Source: Hydrogenophaga sp. (GTDB lineage: Bacteria > Pseudomonadota > Gammaproteobacteria > Burkholderiales > Burkholderiaceae_C). Taken from it: a stretch of DNA of 64,000 bases. The DNA is taken from contig JAABQG010000013.1 in the NCBI GenBank assembly GCA_011391595.1, positions 1 to 64,000 on the forward strand. Reading direction: 5' to 3'. Positions 56,269 to 64,000 of this stretch are shown here, in pieces. A model generated the notes under the pieces. That model was not told where the DNA came from and made no database searches. It saw nothing but the letters and a program-made list of their open reading frames with translations. The translations under genes were made by a program, and so were the position numbers. Numbering within the stretch: position 1 is the first letter of the stretch; the number at the start of each line of letters is the position of its first letter.

Positions 56269-56579
56269 CACGCCGCCTTCGCATCGGGTTCGATTGGCGT
56301 GACCCGCACCAATGCCGCCTCATGACCGCGCAGGGCAAAGGTTGTGTGCCCGACTCGCACCGCAATCGGGTCATGCCCGGGGAAGCCTCTGGCGATCACA
56401 CGAACCTGCTCGCCTGGAAGAAAGCCGATTTCAAGCAATCGCAGCACCAGTTCCCGTTCATCCAGACACGCCGAATTCATCAGGCGGACTACCCGGGCAT
56501 CAATGTGGTGCGGCAATTCGTCGAGCCCGATATCGCTCTGACGGTGAAGATCCGCGAAACTGTCGGAATCGGACATCAT
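56268..56579 (-). CDS. feoA: Ferrous iron transport protein A
   Basis: 103 residues. SH3-like FeoA fold: ELVLRLLEIGFLPGEQVRVI, FPGHDPIAVRVGHTTFALRG and HEAALVRVTPIE. It helps FeoB, probably by contacting its cytoplasmic domain. The N-terminal 40 residues are longer than usual. A Fur box lies about 10-30 bp upstream. Stop overlaps the feoB start by one base. Confidence 0.9.
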   Translation of the reverse strand: MMSDSDSFADLHRQSDIGLDELPHHIDARVVRLMNSACLDERELVLRLLEIGFLPGEQVRVIARGFPGHDPIAVRVGHTTFALRGHEAALVRVTPIEPDAKAA

Positions 56580-56588
56580 GCTTGCATC

Positions 56589-56609
56589 AAATGATAATCG
56601 TTCTCATTT
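56589..56609 (-). promoter_or_regulatory. Fur box upstream of feoA
   Basis: AAATGATAATCGTTCTCATT, a near match to the 19 bp GATAATGATAATCATTATC consensus. It lies directly before feoA and between feoA and the divergent kyn operon. Iron-replete Fur would be expected to repress feoAB. Confidence 0.85.
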
Positions 56610-56692
56610 TACCATCCTTCGATTTCAGACTATTTTTTGCTTGTTGGAAATAACCGACACCGGAGATTCACAGGGCCGCTAAGTTCCATTGC

Positions 56693-57322
56693 ATGAAAAA
56701 GCTCTGGGACATTTCCCCGCCCGTTCAACCCGGCTCCCCGGTGTTCCCCGGCGACACCCCCTATCAGCAGCAGTGGGCGGCCACGCTAGGGCCGGGGTGC
56801 CCGGTCAACGTCAGCACACTGACGCTGTCACCCCATGTCGGCGCGCACGCCGACGCCCCGCTCCACTACGACCCGCAAGGGGCCAGCGCGGGCGAACTGG
56901 ACCTCCTCCCCTACATCGGCCCCTGCAGGGTGATCCATGCCATCGACGTCGGGCCGCTTGTTCTGTGGTCGCACCTGGCGCACGCCGTCGAAAAGATCCC
57001 GCCGCGCGTGCTTGTACGCACCTACCGACGGATGCCGGTGGACGCTTGGGATCCCGGCCTGGCGGCTTTTGCCTCGGAAACCGTCGAGCGCCTGGCAGCG
57101 CTCGGTGTGTTGCTGGTCGGCATCGACACCGCCAGCATCGACCCCGCTGATAGCAAGACGCTCGACAGCCACCAGGCGTTACGTCGGCTGCGCTTGCGCG
57201 TGCTGGAAAACCTGGTGCTAGACGAAATCGCCGAAGGGGACTACGAGTTGATCGCCCTGCCCTTGAAGCTCATGACCGCCGATGCCAGCCCCGTGCGCGC
57301 CGTGTTGCGCGAGCTTCCCTGA
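56693..57322 (+). CDS. kynB: Kynurenine formamidase (cyclase family)
   Basis: 209 residues. Hydrolyses N-formylkynurenine to kynurenine and formate. MKKLWDISPPVQPGSPVFPG and the metal motif SPHVGAHADAPLHYDPQG (HxGxHxDxPxH) identify the bacterial metal-dependent type. IDTASIDPADSKTLDSHQ is the later conserved block. First gene of kynB-kynU-kynA; no KynR regulator lies beside it. Confidence 0.95.
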   Translation: MKKLWDISPPVQPGSPVFPGDTPYQQQWAATLGPGCPVNVSTLTLSPHVGAHADAPLHYDPQGASAGELDLLPYIGPCRVIHAIDVGPLVLWSHLAHAVEKIPPRVLVRTYRRMPVDAWDPGLAAFASETVERLAALGVLLVGIDTASIDPADSKTLDSHQALRRLRLRVLENLVLDEIAEGDYELIALPLKLMTADASPVRAVLRELP

Positions 57323-57369
57323 CCTCGCCGTGCCACGCCAACACTGACCACCCCACCCATGACCATGCC

Positions 57370-58650
57370 ATGACCCGGAAAACCCTCGAACACTGCCGCC
57401 AGCTTGACGCGCAAGACCCCTTGCGCGAGCTGCGCCATCAATTTGACCTGCCGCCGGGCGTGACTTATCTCGACGGCAACTCGCTGGGTGTCCTGCCCAG
57501 GGCCACGGCTGCGCGCGTGGCCGAAGTGGTCACTCAGGAATGGGGGCAGGGCCTGATCCGCAGCTGGAACAGCGCGGGCTGGTTCGACGCGCCCCGGCGC
57601 GCCGGCGACAAGATCGCCCGCCTCGTGGGCGCCGGCCCGAATCAGGTGGTCGCCACGGACAGCACCTCCATCAACCTGTTCAAGGTGCTGAGCGCCGCGC
57701 TGAACATGGCCCGCGAAGACACCCCGCAGCGCAAGACGCTCGTCAGCGAGCGCAGCAACTTCCCGACCGACCTGTACATTGCCGAGGCCCTGTGCCGCGA
57801 GCGCGGCTGCACCTTGAAGCTGGTGGAGCCCGAACAAATCGCAGAATCGCTGACGCCCGACGTCGCCGTGCTGATGCTGACCCATGTGAACTACCGCACC
57901 GGCGCCATGCACGACATGGCCGCCGTTTCGGCCGCCGCCCACGCCGCCGGCATCCTCACGGTCTGGGATCTCGCGCACAGCGCGGGCGCCGTGCCGGTGG
58001 ACCTGAGCGGCGCGCAGGCTGATTTCGCCGTGGGCTGCGGCTACAAATACCTCAATGGCGGCCCCGGCGCGCCAGCCTTTGTCTGGGTGGCGCCCCGGCA
58101 TGCCGACCGCTTCTGGCAACCGCTGGCCGGCTGGTGGGGCCATATAGCGCCGTTCGATTTCAGCCCTGACTACCAGCCCGCCCCCGGCATCACGCGCTAC
58201 CTGTGCGGCACCCAGCCCATGCTCAGCATGGCGGCGTTGGAGTGCGGGCTCGACACCCTGCTGGCCGCCGAGCTATTCGGCGGCATGGCGGCCCTTCGCG
58301 CCAAGTCGCTGGCCTTGACCGACCTGTTCATCGAACTCGTGGAGCAGCGCTGCGCCGACCAGGGCCTGACACTCGCGACACCGCGTGAGCACGCGCAGCG
58401 AGGTTCCCAAGTCTGCCTGGCGCGGGCTGCCGGCGCCTACGCCATCGTGCAGGCATTGATCGCCCGTGATGTGATCGGTGATTTCCGGGCCGGCGACGGC
58501 GTCGCGCACCCGGACATCCTGCGCTTTGGCTTCACGCCCCTGTACATCGGCTTCGAAGACGTATGGAACGCGGTCGAGCAACTCCGGCAGGTGCTCGCCA
58601 GCGGCGAATGGCAACAGCCCGAATTCAACCAGAAACATGCGGTGACCTGA
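57370..58650 (+). CDS. kynU: Kynureninase
   Basis: 426 residues. PLP enzyme that cleaves kynurenine to anthranilate and alanine. [76 protein letters not shown], the PLP lysine in [17 protein letters not shown], and [20 protein letters not shown] are all present. It is 47 bp after kynB. Confidence 0.96.
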   Translation: MTRKTLEHCRQLDAQDPLRELRHQFDLPPGVTYLDGNSLGVLPRATAARVAEVVTQEWGQGLIRSWNSAGWFDAPRRAGDKIARLVGAGPNQVVATDSTSINLFKVLSAALNMAREDTPQRKTLVSERSNFPTDLYIAEALCRERGCTLKLVEPEQIAESLTPDVAVLMLTHVNYRTGAMHDMAAVSAAAHAAGILTVWDLAHSAGAVPVDLSGAQADFAVGCGYKYLNGGPGAPAFVWVAPRHADRFWQPLAGWWGHIAPFDFSPDYQPAPGITRYLCGTQPMLSMAALECGLDTLLAAELFGGMAALRAKSLALTDLFIELVEQRCADQGLTLATPREHAQRGSQVCLARAAGAYAIVQALIARDVIGDFRAGDGVAHPDILRFGFTPLYIGFEDVWNAVEQLRQVLASGEWQQPEFNQKHAVT

Positions 58651-58652
58651 TC

Positions 58653-59522
58653 ATGTGCCCTCACTCCACCCCCCCGGCGTCCCCTGCGTCCCCCGAGCAC
58701 ATCGTTCACGACGAAAAAGCCCAGCTCGACTTCAGCCAGAGCATGAGTTATGGCGACTACCTGCAGCTCGACGCCATCCTGAACGCACAGCACCCGCGTT
58801 CGCCCGATCACAACGAAATGCTGTTCATCGTGCAGCACCAGACCAGCGAGCTCTGGATGAAGCTCATGCTGCATGAGTTGCGCGCAGCCGTCGCCCGTGT
58901 GGCGGCAGACGACTTGTCCACCGCGTTCAAGATGCTGGCGCGTGTGAGCAAGATCATGGAGCAACTGGTGCACGCCTGGGACGTGCTGGCCACCATGACG
59001 CCGCCCGAGTACAGTGCCATCCGGCCCCACCTGGCAAGCTCCAGCGGCTTCCAGAGCTACCAGTACCGCTGCATCGAGTTCGCGCTGGGCAACAAGAACG
59101 CCGCGATGCTTAAACCGCATGAACATCGACCGGATCTGTTGGCCTTGGTGCAATCGGCCTACGAATCGCCGTCGCTGTACGACGAGGCCTTGAAGCTGCT
59201 GGCGCGACGCGGTGTGAACGTGCCGCACAGCCACACGCGGCGCGACTGGACCCAGCCCTACATTGCCAGCCCCGGCGTTGAACAGGCTTGGCTGACCGTG
59301 TACCGCAACCCCAGGCAGCATTGGGATCTGTATCAGCTCGGCGAGGAACTCACAGACCTGGAAGACGCCTTCCGGCTATGGCGCTTCCGCCACGTCACCA
59401 CTGTGGAGCGTGTTATCGGATTCAAGCGCGGTACTGGCGGCACCGGAGGCGTGAGTTACCTGCGCAAGATGCTGGACGTGGTGCTGTTCCCTGAAATCTG
59501 GAGCCTCCGAACCAGCTTATGA
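58653..59522 (+). CDS. kynA: Tryptophan 2,3-dioxygenase
   Basis: 289 residues. Haem enzyme that opens the indole ring of tryptophan, the first pathway step. [39 protein letters not shown] and [20 protein letters not shown] form the substrate site; the haem-ligand His is in [23 protein letters not shown] at 58653 follows the kynU stop by two bases, so expression is coupled. Confidence 0.96.
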   Translation: MCPHSTPPASPASPEHIVHDEKAQLDFSQSMSYGDYLQLDAILNAQHPRSPDHNEMLFIVQHQTSELWMKLMLHELRAAVARVAADDLSTAFKMLARVSKIMEQLVHAWDVLATMTPPEYSAIRPHLASSSGFQSYQYRCIEFALGNKNAAMLKPHEHRPDLLALVQSAYESPSLYDEALKLLARRGVNVPHSHTRRDWTQPYIASPGVEQAWLTVYRNPRQHWDLYQLGEELTDLEDAFRLWRFRHVTTVERVIGFKRGTGGTGGVSYLRKMLDVVLFPEIWSLRTSL

Positions 59523-59590
59523 AAAAAATCGATCTTATCCAGCGTCGAAAGAACATTCTTTGCTATTTTTTGTTAGCTATCAAACCATGA

Positions 59591-60766
59591 TCAGGGACCA
59601 GCATACAGCCAGGGAACATCCAGCACCCGCTCACCAAGCACCTTGAGCACGGTATCGCGCCCCCAGCGGACCAGCCCCCCGGAATGAAAGATCTCGCCAT
59701 TGCGGATCGAGCGCGCCTGCACCCGCGCGCAGCGTTGCCAGCGGTTCTGCGCATACTGCTGCAGCCGCGCACTCACAGCCAAGTTGTCCATGGCCAGAGA
59801 ACGACCTAGTTCGTCGGCATCCTCGATTGCCATGCCCGCCCCTTGGGCCAGGTAGGGGCGCATCGGGTGAGCCGCGTCGCCGAGCAGCGCGACGCGTCCC
59901 CGCGCCTGTTGCCAGGCACCCTTCATGGGCGGACGGTCGCACAGCGTCCATAGGCGCCAGTCGGGGATGGCAGCAATCAAGTCCTGCAATTGCGCGCAGG
60001 TATGCCCCATTGAAGCCCGCAATTCAGCGGCATTGGCCCCGTGGTCCCAGTTCTGCAGGTCACTTTCCACCCTGCCCTGCACGATGACGACCACATTGAG
60101 CCACTCGCCCCTTCGCACCGGATACTGAACGACGTGAAGCTTCGGGCCCAGCCAGGCAGTGACCTGCTGGCTGCGCAGACTCTCTGGCAGCCCGCCTTGC
60201 GGCACCATAGCCCGGAAGGCCAAATGCCCAGGCACGCGCGGCGCGCCATCGTTGAGCATCAACTCACGGACCCGGCTCCAGAGGCCATCGGCACCAACAA
60301 GCGCATCGCCTTCGACTTCCAGCCCCTCTGTGGTCGTCAATGCGACCCCATGGGGTGTTTCACGGTAACTCGCCAACCAATTCCCAAGTCCCAGCCGAAC
60401 ATCGTCGTGCTGCTGCAAAGCCTCAAGGAGAATTCGGTGCAGATCCGCTCGGTGAATGGTGGCATAGGGTGCGCCGTACAACCGCAGCGCCCGCGCACCC
60501 AGCGGCAGTATGCCAAGCTCGCCGCCGGTAATTGCACTACGCACCTGAAGGCGCTCGGGAAATGCCGCCACCTGGCCTAAGGCGGCCTTCAATCCGAACC
60601 CGTGAAGCACCCTGACCACATTGGGTCCGATCTGAATCCCAGCGCCGATCTCGGCAAACTCGGCAGCCCGTTCGAAGAGCCGGACGCCCCACCCCGCGCG
60701 TGAGCACGCCAGCGCCCCCGCAAGTCCGCCGATACCCGCGCCTGCGATCAATACCTGTTTGCTCAT
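59591..60766 (-). CDS. FAD-dependent aromatic monooxygenase (3-hydroxybenzoate/salicylate hydroxylase-like)
   Basis: 391 residues, class A flavoprotein monooxygenase. The FAD fold starts VLIAGAGIGGLAGALACSRA, the second site is DALVGADGLWSRVRELMLN, and the third VALLGDAAHPMRPYLAQGAG. The closest named families are 3-hydroxybenzoate 6-hydroxylase, salicylate hydroxylase and UbiH-like enzymes; anthranilate or kynurenine oxidation is possible from its position after kynA but unproved. Start at 60766 is the Met before the FAD motif; the frame is open 65 codons further. Confidence 0.85.
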   Translation of the reverse strand: MSKQVLIAGAGIGGLAGALACSRAGWGVRLFERAAEFAEIGAGIQIGPNVVRVLHGFGLKAALGQVAAFPERLQVRSAITGGELGILPLGARALRLYGAPYATIHRADLHRILLEALQQHDDVRLGLGNWLASYRETPHGVALTTTEGLEVEGDALVGADGLWSRVRELMLNDGAPRVPGHLAFRAMVPQGGLPESLRSQQVTAWLGPKLHVVQYPVRRGEWLNVVVIVQGRVESDLQNWDHGANAAELRASMGHTCAQLQDLIAAIPDWRLWTLCDRPPMKGAWQQARGRVALLGDAAHPMRPYLAQGAGMAIEDADELGRSLAMDNLAVSARLQQYAQNRWQRCARVQARSIRNGEIFHSGGLVRWGRDTVLKVLGERVLDVPWLYAGP

Positions 60767-60889
60767 GTGAAAGGATTTTGCGGCGTCTCCCAAACGCCTC
60801 GCTGACACGGGCGCGGCCCCTTCGTGGCAATAGGGCGGGTGAAGCGGTCCTCGTTGCCGTGCCCGCGTCACTCGCCAATTGACAACGGA

Positions 60890-60917
60890 AACAAAGACGC
60901 CAGCACGAAGGCTGGCG
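60890..60917 (-). terminator. Terminator after tRNA-His
   Basis: On the minus strand CGCCAGC and GCTGGCG (arms at 60911-60917 and 60899-60905) form a 7 bp stem, followed by T-rich TCTTTGTTT. It ends the tRNA-His transcript. Confidence 0.6.
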
Positions 60918-60928
60918 CTTGTTCTAGC

Positions 60929-61004
60929 TGGGGTGACTGATGGGGCTCGAACCCACGACAACCAGAATCACAATCTGGGACTCTACCAACTGAGCTACAG
61001 CCAC
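60929..61004 (-). tRNA. tRNA-His (anticodon GTG)
   Basis: 76 nt with encoded CCA. Acceptor GTGGCTG/CAGTCAC with C73; a G just before position 1 (61005) can serve as the His-specific G-1. Anticodon loop contains GTG and the T loop is TTCGAGC. Confidence 0.95.
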
Positions 61005-61033
61005 CGTAAGCTCGCAATTATAGCTGCATCCAC

Positions 61034-62971
61034 CTATTGGCCCGCCGCGCGAAGTGCGGCCTTTTCACCTTCTTGCGGCTTGGCAGCGAGTATCTTCGCC
61101 TTGAAACGCTCCTTCAGATCGTCGTAATAAGCTTGGCTCTCGGCAGCCGTCCAGAGCTGGATGTACTGGTTCAAATTCCGCCTTCTTGCTGCCTCCGTTG
61201 CAGGTTCGAAAGCGATGATCTTGTTGACCCGCACGATTGCAAACCCTTGGGCCCCGAGATCTACGCCCACAAATGCTGGCAATGAAGCGGGATCCGTGCG
61301 AAGCACTGCGTCAATCAGCTTTGGGGGCAACTGCTGCGTCTGCTCCCGGGAAACAACCACAGCTGCCGGCAACTCTGCCGAAGTGGGACTCGCCCGCCAC
61401 GCGGCCAATTTGATCGCACCCTCTTTGCGGGCCAGTTCCGCGCCACGCTCGGCAAGCAGGCGTGCCCGGACCGCATCCTTGACCTCGGCAAAAGGCCTGG
61501 TTCGCGCGGGTGAGTACTGAACTATTCGGGCCGAAACCAGTTGATTGGGCGCAGTTTCGACGGCTTCCGTGTTCCGCTTCTTCTCGACCGCGTCGGGCGA
61601 AAAAATAGCACTCAGCAACTTGGGGTGGACCAGAACGCCGGTGGTCCCCGGTGCGGGCGTTCGCATCAAATTGGAAGCGGTCCGGATATCGAGCTGCAGC
61701 CGCTCTGCCACGGGCTTCAGGCTGTCAGACTGCTCGTAGACACCGTTGGTAAACGCATCAGCCACCTCCGCAAATTTGCGCTGCGCCTGTTGCTTCTTCA
61801 GTTCGTTTTCAATCTGCCCGCGCATTTCCTCGAAACTACTCACCTTTGCGGCCTTGATGTCTGTCAACCGAATGATGTGGAAGCCAAACTCCGACTCGAC
61901 GACGTCACTGATCTCACCCTTCTTCAACGAAAAGGCAGAATCCTCGAAGGCCTTGACCATCGCGCCGCGGGCAAAAAAATCTAGGTCTCCGCCATTCGGG
62001 GCAGACCCCGGGTCCTGCGAGTTCTTGCGTGCAAGGTCGCCAAAACTTTCAGGAGCCTTGCGCGCAGCCGCCAGCAATTCATCCGCTTTCGAGCGCGCCT
62101 TTTTCCGGTCCTCCGCGCTAGCGGTCTTTGGTGAAGAAATCAGAATGTGGCTGGCACGACGCTCTTCCTTTCCACCAAGGCGAGCCGCATTCTGTTCATA
62201 GTAAGTCTTCAAGTCCGCTTCGTTGACCTTCAATGATTTCTTGATGGTTTCCAGGTCCAGCACGATGTACTCGACCGTGGCCAGCTCGGGCGCCTGGAAC
62301 AGTGCCTCATTGCGCTTGTAGAACGCCTCGAGATCATCATCTGTCAATACCACCCGTCCCGTGAAATCAGCTGCGGTGAAACGGGCCACCTGCACTTCCC
62401 GTTTCTCAAAAAACGCTGTCAAAGACACATTGGCCTCGGCCGCTGAACTGAAACCAGTGCCTGAAATTCCCGCCAGAACCTGACGGGCGGACAAATCAGC
62501 GCGAACCTGAGCCTCGAACATGTCGGGCGTCATTCCCTGGCTTCCCACAAGCTGGCGATAACGCTCCATGTCCAAGCTACCGTCAGGTCGCTTGAGTCCG
62601 GCAATGGTCGGATTTTGTTGCAGGTCGCGCGCAAGCCGCACGTCACTGGTCACCAATTTCAGCTTACCCGATGCAGCGACCAGAACACGGTCACGTACCA
62701 GCCGCTCCAAGGTTGCATACCGGGCTTCAGGACTGTCCAGAAGCTTGACGTCGATCGTTGGCATCGACTCGCGCACCCTGTCAATTTCGTTCTTGTGGGC
62801 AAAATCCCACTCGGCCTGCGTAATGTCCTGCCCGGCGACCCGGGCCACCGCAACATTCTGGTTCTGTGAACGATTGTACCCCTCCAGACCAAACAGCACA
62901 AACGACGGAATGATGAGCAGGAACATCAGCCCCATCATGATCTTGGTGTGCTTCCGAACGAAATCAAACAT
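61034..62971 (-). CDS. ppiD: Peptidyl-prolyl cis-trans isomerase, PpiD/SurA type
   Basis: 645 residues. Inner-membrane-anchored periplasmic chaperone. One N-terminal transmembrane helix (IMMGLMFLLIIPSFVLFGLE) precedes a SurA-N-like domain (ITQAEWDFAHKNEIDRVRES) and a parvulin domain (about residues 270-360: ERRASHILISSPKTASAEDR, then GGDLDFFARGAMVKAFEDSA and SEFGFHIIRLTDI). Helps folding of exported proteins leaving the Sec translocon. It is downstream of hupB and tRNA-Val, as in E. coli, where hupB also precedes ppiD. Confidence 0.94.
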   Translation of the reverse strand: MFDFVRKHTKIMMGLMFLLIIPSFVLFGLEGYNRSQNQNVAVARVAGQDITQAEWDFAHKNEIDRVRESMPTIDVKLLDSPEARYATLERLVRDRVLVAASGKLKLVTSDVRLARDLQQNPTIAGLKRPDGSLDMERYRQLVGSQGMTPDMFEAQVRADLSARQVLAGISGTGFSSAAEANVSLTAFFEKREVQVARFTAADFTGRVVLTDDDLEAFYKRNEALFQAPELATVEYIVLDLETIKKSLKVNEADLKTYYEQNAARLGGKEERRASHILISSPKTASAEDRKKARSKADELLAAARKAPESFGDLARKNSQDPGSAPNGGDLDFFARGAMVKAFEDSAFSLKKGEISDVVESEFGFHIIRLTDIKAAKVSSFEEMRGQIENELKKQQAQRKFAEVADAFTNGVYEQSDSLKPVAERLQLDIRTASNLMRTPAPGTTGVLVHPKLLSAIFSPDAVEKKRNTEAVETAPNQLVSARIVQYSPARTRPFAEVKDAVRARLLAERGAELARKEGAIKLAAWRASPTSAELPAAVVVSREQTQQLPPKLIDAVLRTDPASLPAFVGVDLGAQGFAIVRVNKIIAFEPATEAARRRNLNQYIQLWTAAESQAYYDDLKERFKAKILAAKPQEGEKAALRAAGQ

Positions 62972-62992
62972 GCGCAGACTCTCAATATCAAA

Positions 62993-63023
62993 AACAGAAA
63001 AGGCGAACGTTGTGTTCGCCTTT
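62993..63023 (-). terminator. Terminator after tRNA-Val
   Basis: AAAGGCGAAC and GTTCGCCTTT (62998-63007 and 63014-63023) make a 10 bp stem with a 6 nt loop; on the minus strand TCTGTTTTT follows. It lies between tRNA-Val and ppiD. Confidence 0.8.
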
Positions 63024-63030
63024 GCAGTGG

Positions 63031-63106
63031 TGGTGGGTGCTGACGGGTTCGAACCGCCGACCTACGCCTTGTAAGGGCGCCGCTCTACCGACTGAGCTAA
63101 GCACCC
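63031..63106 (-). tRNA. tRNA-Val (anticodon TAC)
   Basis: 76 nt with encoded CCA. Acceptor GGGTGCT/AGCACCC, anticodon loop with TAC, T loop TTCGAAC. It is 15 bp after hupB and probably processed from its transcript. Confidence 0.95.
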
Positions 63107-63121
63107 CACCTCAAACGTGTT

Positions 63122-63394
63122 TCAGTTCAAAGCATCTTTCAAGGCTTTGCCCGGGCGGAACTTTGGAACCTTGGCAGCCTTGATTTTAATCGTTGCGCCA
63201 GTACGGGGATTGCGCCCACTGCGAGCGGCTCGCTTGCCAACCGCGAATGTACCAAATCCGACCAGCGAAACCGAGCCGCCTTTCTTCAGGGTCGTCTTCA
63301 CCGCGCCCACCATGGAGTCCAGAGCTCGCGTTGCAGCCGCCTTGGAAATGTCAGCATGCTTTGCAATGTGCTCAATCAGTTCAGTCTTATTCAC
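63122..63394 (-). CDS. hupB: DNA-binding protein HU-beta
   Basis: 90 residues from GTG 63394: [40 protein letters not shown] and the DNA-binding arm [20 protein letters not shown]. Length is exactly that of HU. GAGGGG lies upstream at acceptable spacing. Architectural nucleoid protein; followed by tRNA-Val and ppiD. Confidence 0.97.
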   Translation of the reverse strand: MNKTELIEHIAKHADISKAAATRALDSMVGAVKTTLKKGGSVSLVGFGTFAVGKRAARSGRNPRTGATIKIKAAKVPKFRPGKALKDALN

Positions 63395-63695
63395 AAGGAG
63401 CCCCTCGTACAAAAAAGTGTTAATCGTGTTGTCTCAAAAGTCTGGATGAGTCCGCCGTGCCTTCCGCCGCAAAGACCTGCCAGATTCAGCCCAAGAGGCA
63501 GCGAACGCTGCTGCTACGATTAAAGCCACCAGTACTGGCGGTGTCAATACATACAACCTCTCGGTGCAGATCCGAACAGGAATTCTAGACGTTTTCAGGG
63601 GAATTTCGGCAACGGATTCCAGACATTTCCACCGCCCCACCCGTCCAAGGCAGAAATAGCGTCCGACTCCAAGAAGATGGAATCCCCGAGCCCGG
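63395..63695. other. Intergenic region between hupB and EamA gene
   Basis: About 300 bp. A short minus-strand frame (68 codons, 63434-63640) is present but has no ribosome-binding site or recognisable family, so I do not call it. The hupB promoter should lie here. Nothing else seen. Confidence 0.6.
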
Positions 63696-64000
63696 TCAAG
63701 CCCTGGCAGGACGTACGACCAAGCTCACGCCCAATGCTGTCAACAGCGTCCCCCCAATGGTGGCGACGGTGATAGGCTCATCAAACAAAAGCCAAGCGAC
63801 CGCTGCCGTCGTTGGCGGTACCAAATACATCAGACTGGTGACAGATGTTGCGGCGCCACGCTGGATCAGCAGGTAAAGCAATGAACTTCCGCCCAACGTC
63901 AACCCCAGAACAGACCATGTCATTGCACCGATCAGTTCACCAGTCCATCGGATGGGCTCCAGTTCGATGAAAGCCAAAGGCAAGGTCACGATGGCAGCGG
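63696..64000 (-). CDS. EamA/DMT-superfamily transporter, C-terminal part (start outside window)
   Basis: About 100 C-terminal residues of a 10-helix drug/metabolite transporter. The segment TWSVLGLTLGGSSLLYLLIQ with SVTSLMYLVPPTTAAVAWLL and DEPITVATIGGTLLTALGVS matches the last three helices of the second EamA repeat. The gene continues to the right of the window. Substrate unknown. Confidence 0.85.
   Translation of the reverse strand, partial: AAIVTLPLAFIELEPIRWTGELIGAMTWSVLGLTLGGSSLLYLLIQRGAATSVTSLMYLVPPTTAAVAWLLFDEPITVATIGGTLLTALGVSLVVRPARA

Noticed and set aside
63434-63640. 68-codon minus-strand frame upstream of hupB
   Set aside because: No ribosome-binding site, no family resemblance, and it occupies the expected hupB promoter region.

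Overview
The window looks like chromosome from a GC-rich betaproteobacterium of the order Burkholderiales, most likely family Comamonadaceae (Polaromonas/Rhodoferax/Variovorax-like). This is inferred from protein content and gene order: surE-pcm-nlpD, rpsP-rimM-trmD-rplS, kynB-kynU-kynA, hupB-tRNA-Val-ppiD, a BPSS1780-type membrane protein after thrB, and DUF3579. No rRNA, phage, conjugation module or CRISPR array was seen. Most of the 64 kb is core genome with short intergenic gaps.

Layout. 1-5 kb: nlpD (cut by the window edge), pcm and surE leftwards, then an orphan HHxxxDG acyltransferase and a quinone-oxidoreductase-like dehydrogenase rightwards. 5-10 kb: a ZIP metal transporter and a three-gene 2-oxoacid dehydrogenase operon (E1 alpha, E1 beta, E2). 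10-21 kb: KTSC protein, enoyl-CoA hydratase-like and class V aminotransferase-like genes, a Tat-exported dienelactone hydrolase, polA, thrB, cardiolipin synthase, a tiny CcoQ-like protein and a DUF4124-like exported protein. 21-26 kb: uvrD, an exported CxxC protein, guaC and an HGGYW alpha/beta hydrolase. 26.5-29 kb: tRNA-Ala and tRNA-Lys, then the most accessory-looking stretch (an anchored hypothetical, a CYTH-like protein, a second DUF4124-like protein). 29-39 kb: DEAD-box helicase, orn, M48 protease, phhB, rsgA, a CobD-like protein, nudL and the rpsP operon. 39-43 kb: a phosphate-uptake locus in which pit is split by an IS3-family element and the DUF47 partner has a frame problem at its start codon. 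43-54 kb: folK, pcnB, an HAD phosphatase, hda, purM, sirB1, murJ, rpsT, argD, argF and a YkgJ-type protein. 54-57 kb: a Fur-box-controlled feoA-feoB locus with feoB interrupted by an in-frame amber codon. 56.7-61 kb: kynurenine-pathway operon and an FAD monooxygenase. 61-64 kb: tRNA-His, ppiD, tRNA-Val, hupB and the end of an EamA transporter.

How the genes work together. kynA, kynB and kynU convert tryptophan to anthranilate. feoA, feoB and a Cys-rich membrane peptide form a ferrous-iron import locus. pit and its DUF47 partner form a low-affinity phosphate importer. argD and argF serve arginine synthesis. rpsP-rimM-trmD-rplS couples two ribosomal proteins with 16S maturation and tRNA modification.

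I found no convincing new multi-gene defence or biosynthetic system. The strongest unusual signals are three apparent lesions in inorganic-ion uptake genes: pit::IS3 with target duplication, a T6-tract frame slip at the DUF47 gene start, and an amber stop in feoB. Secondary interest lies in the accessory patch after the tRNA pair, an orphan CcoQ-like peptide, and a family of short palindromes that also falls inside coding sequences.
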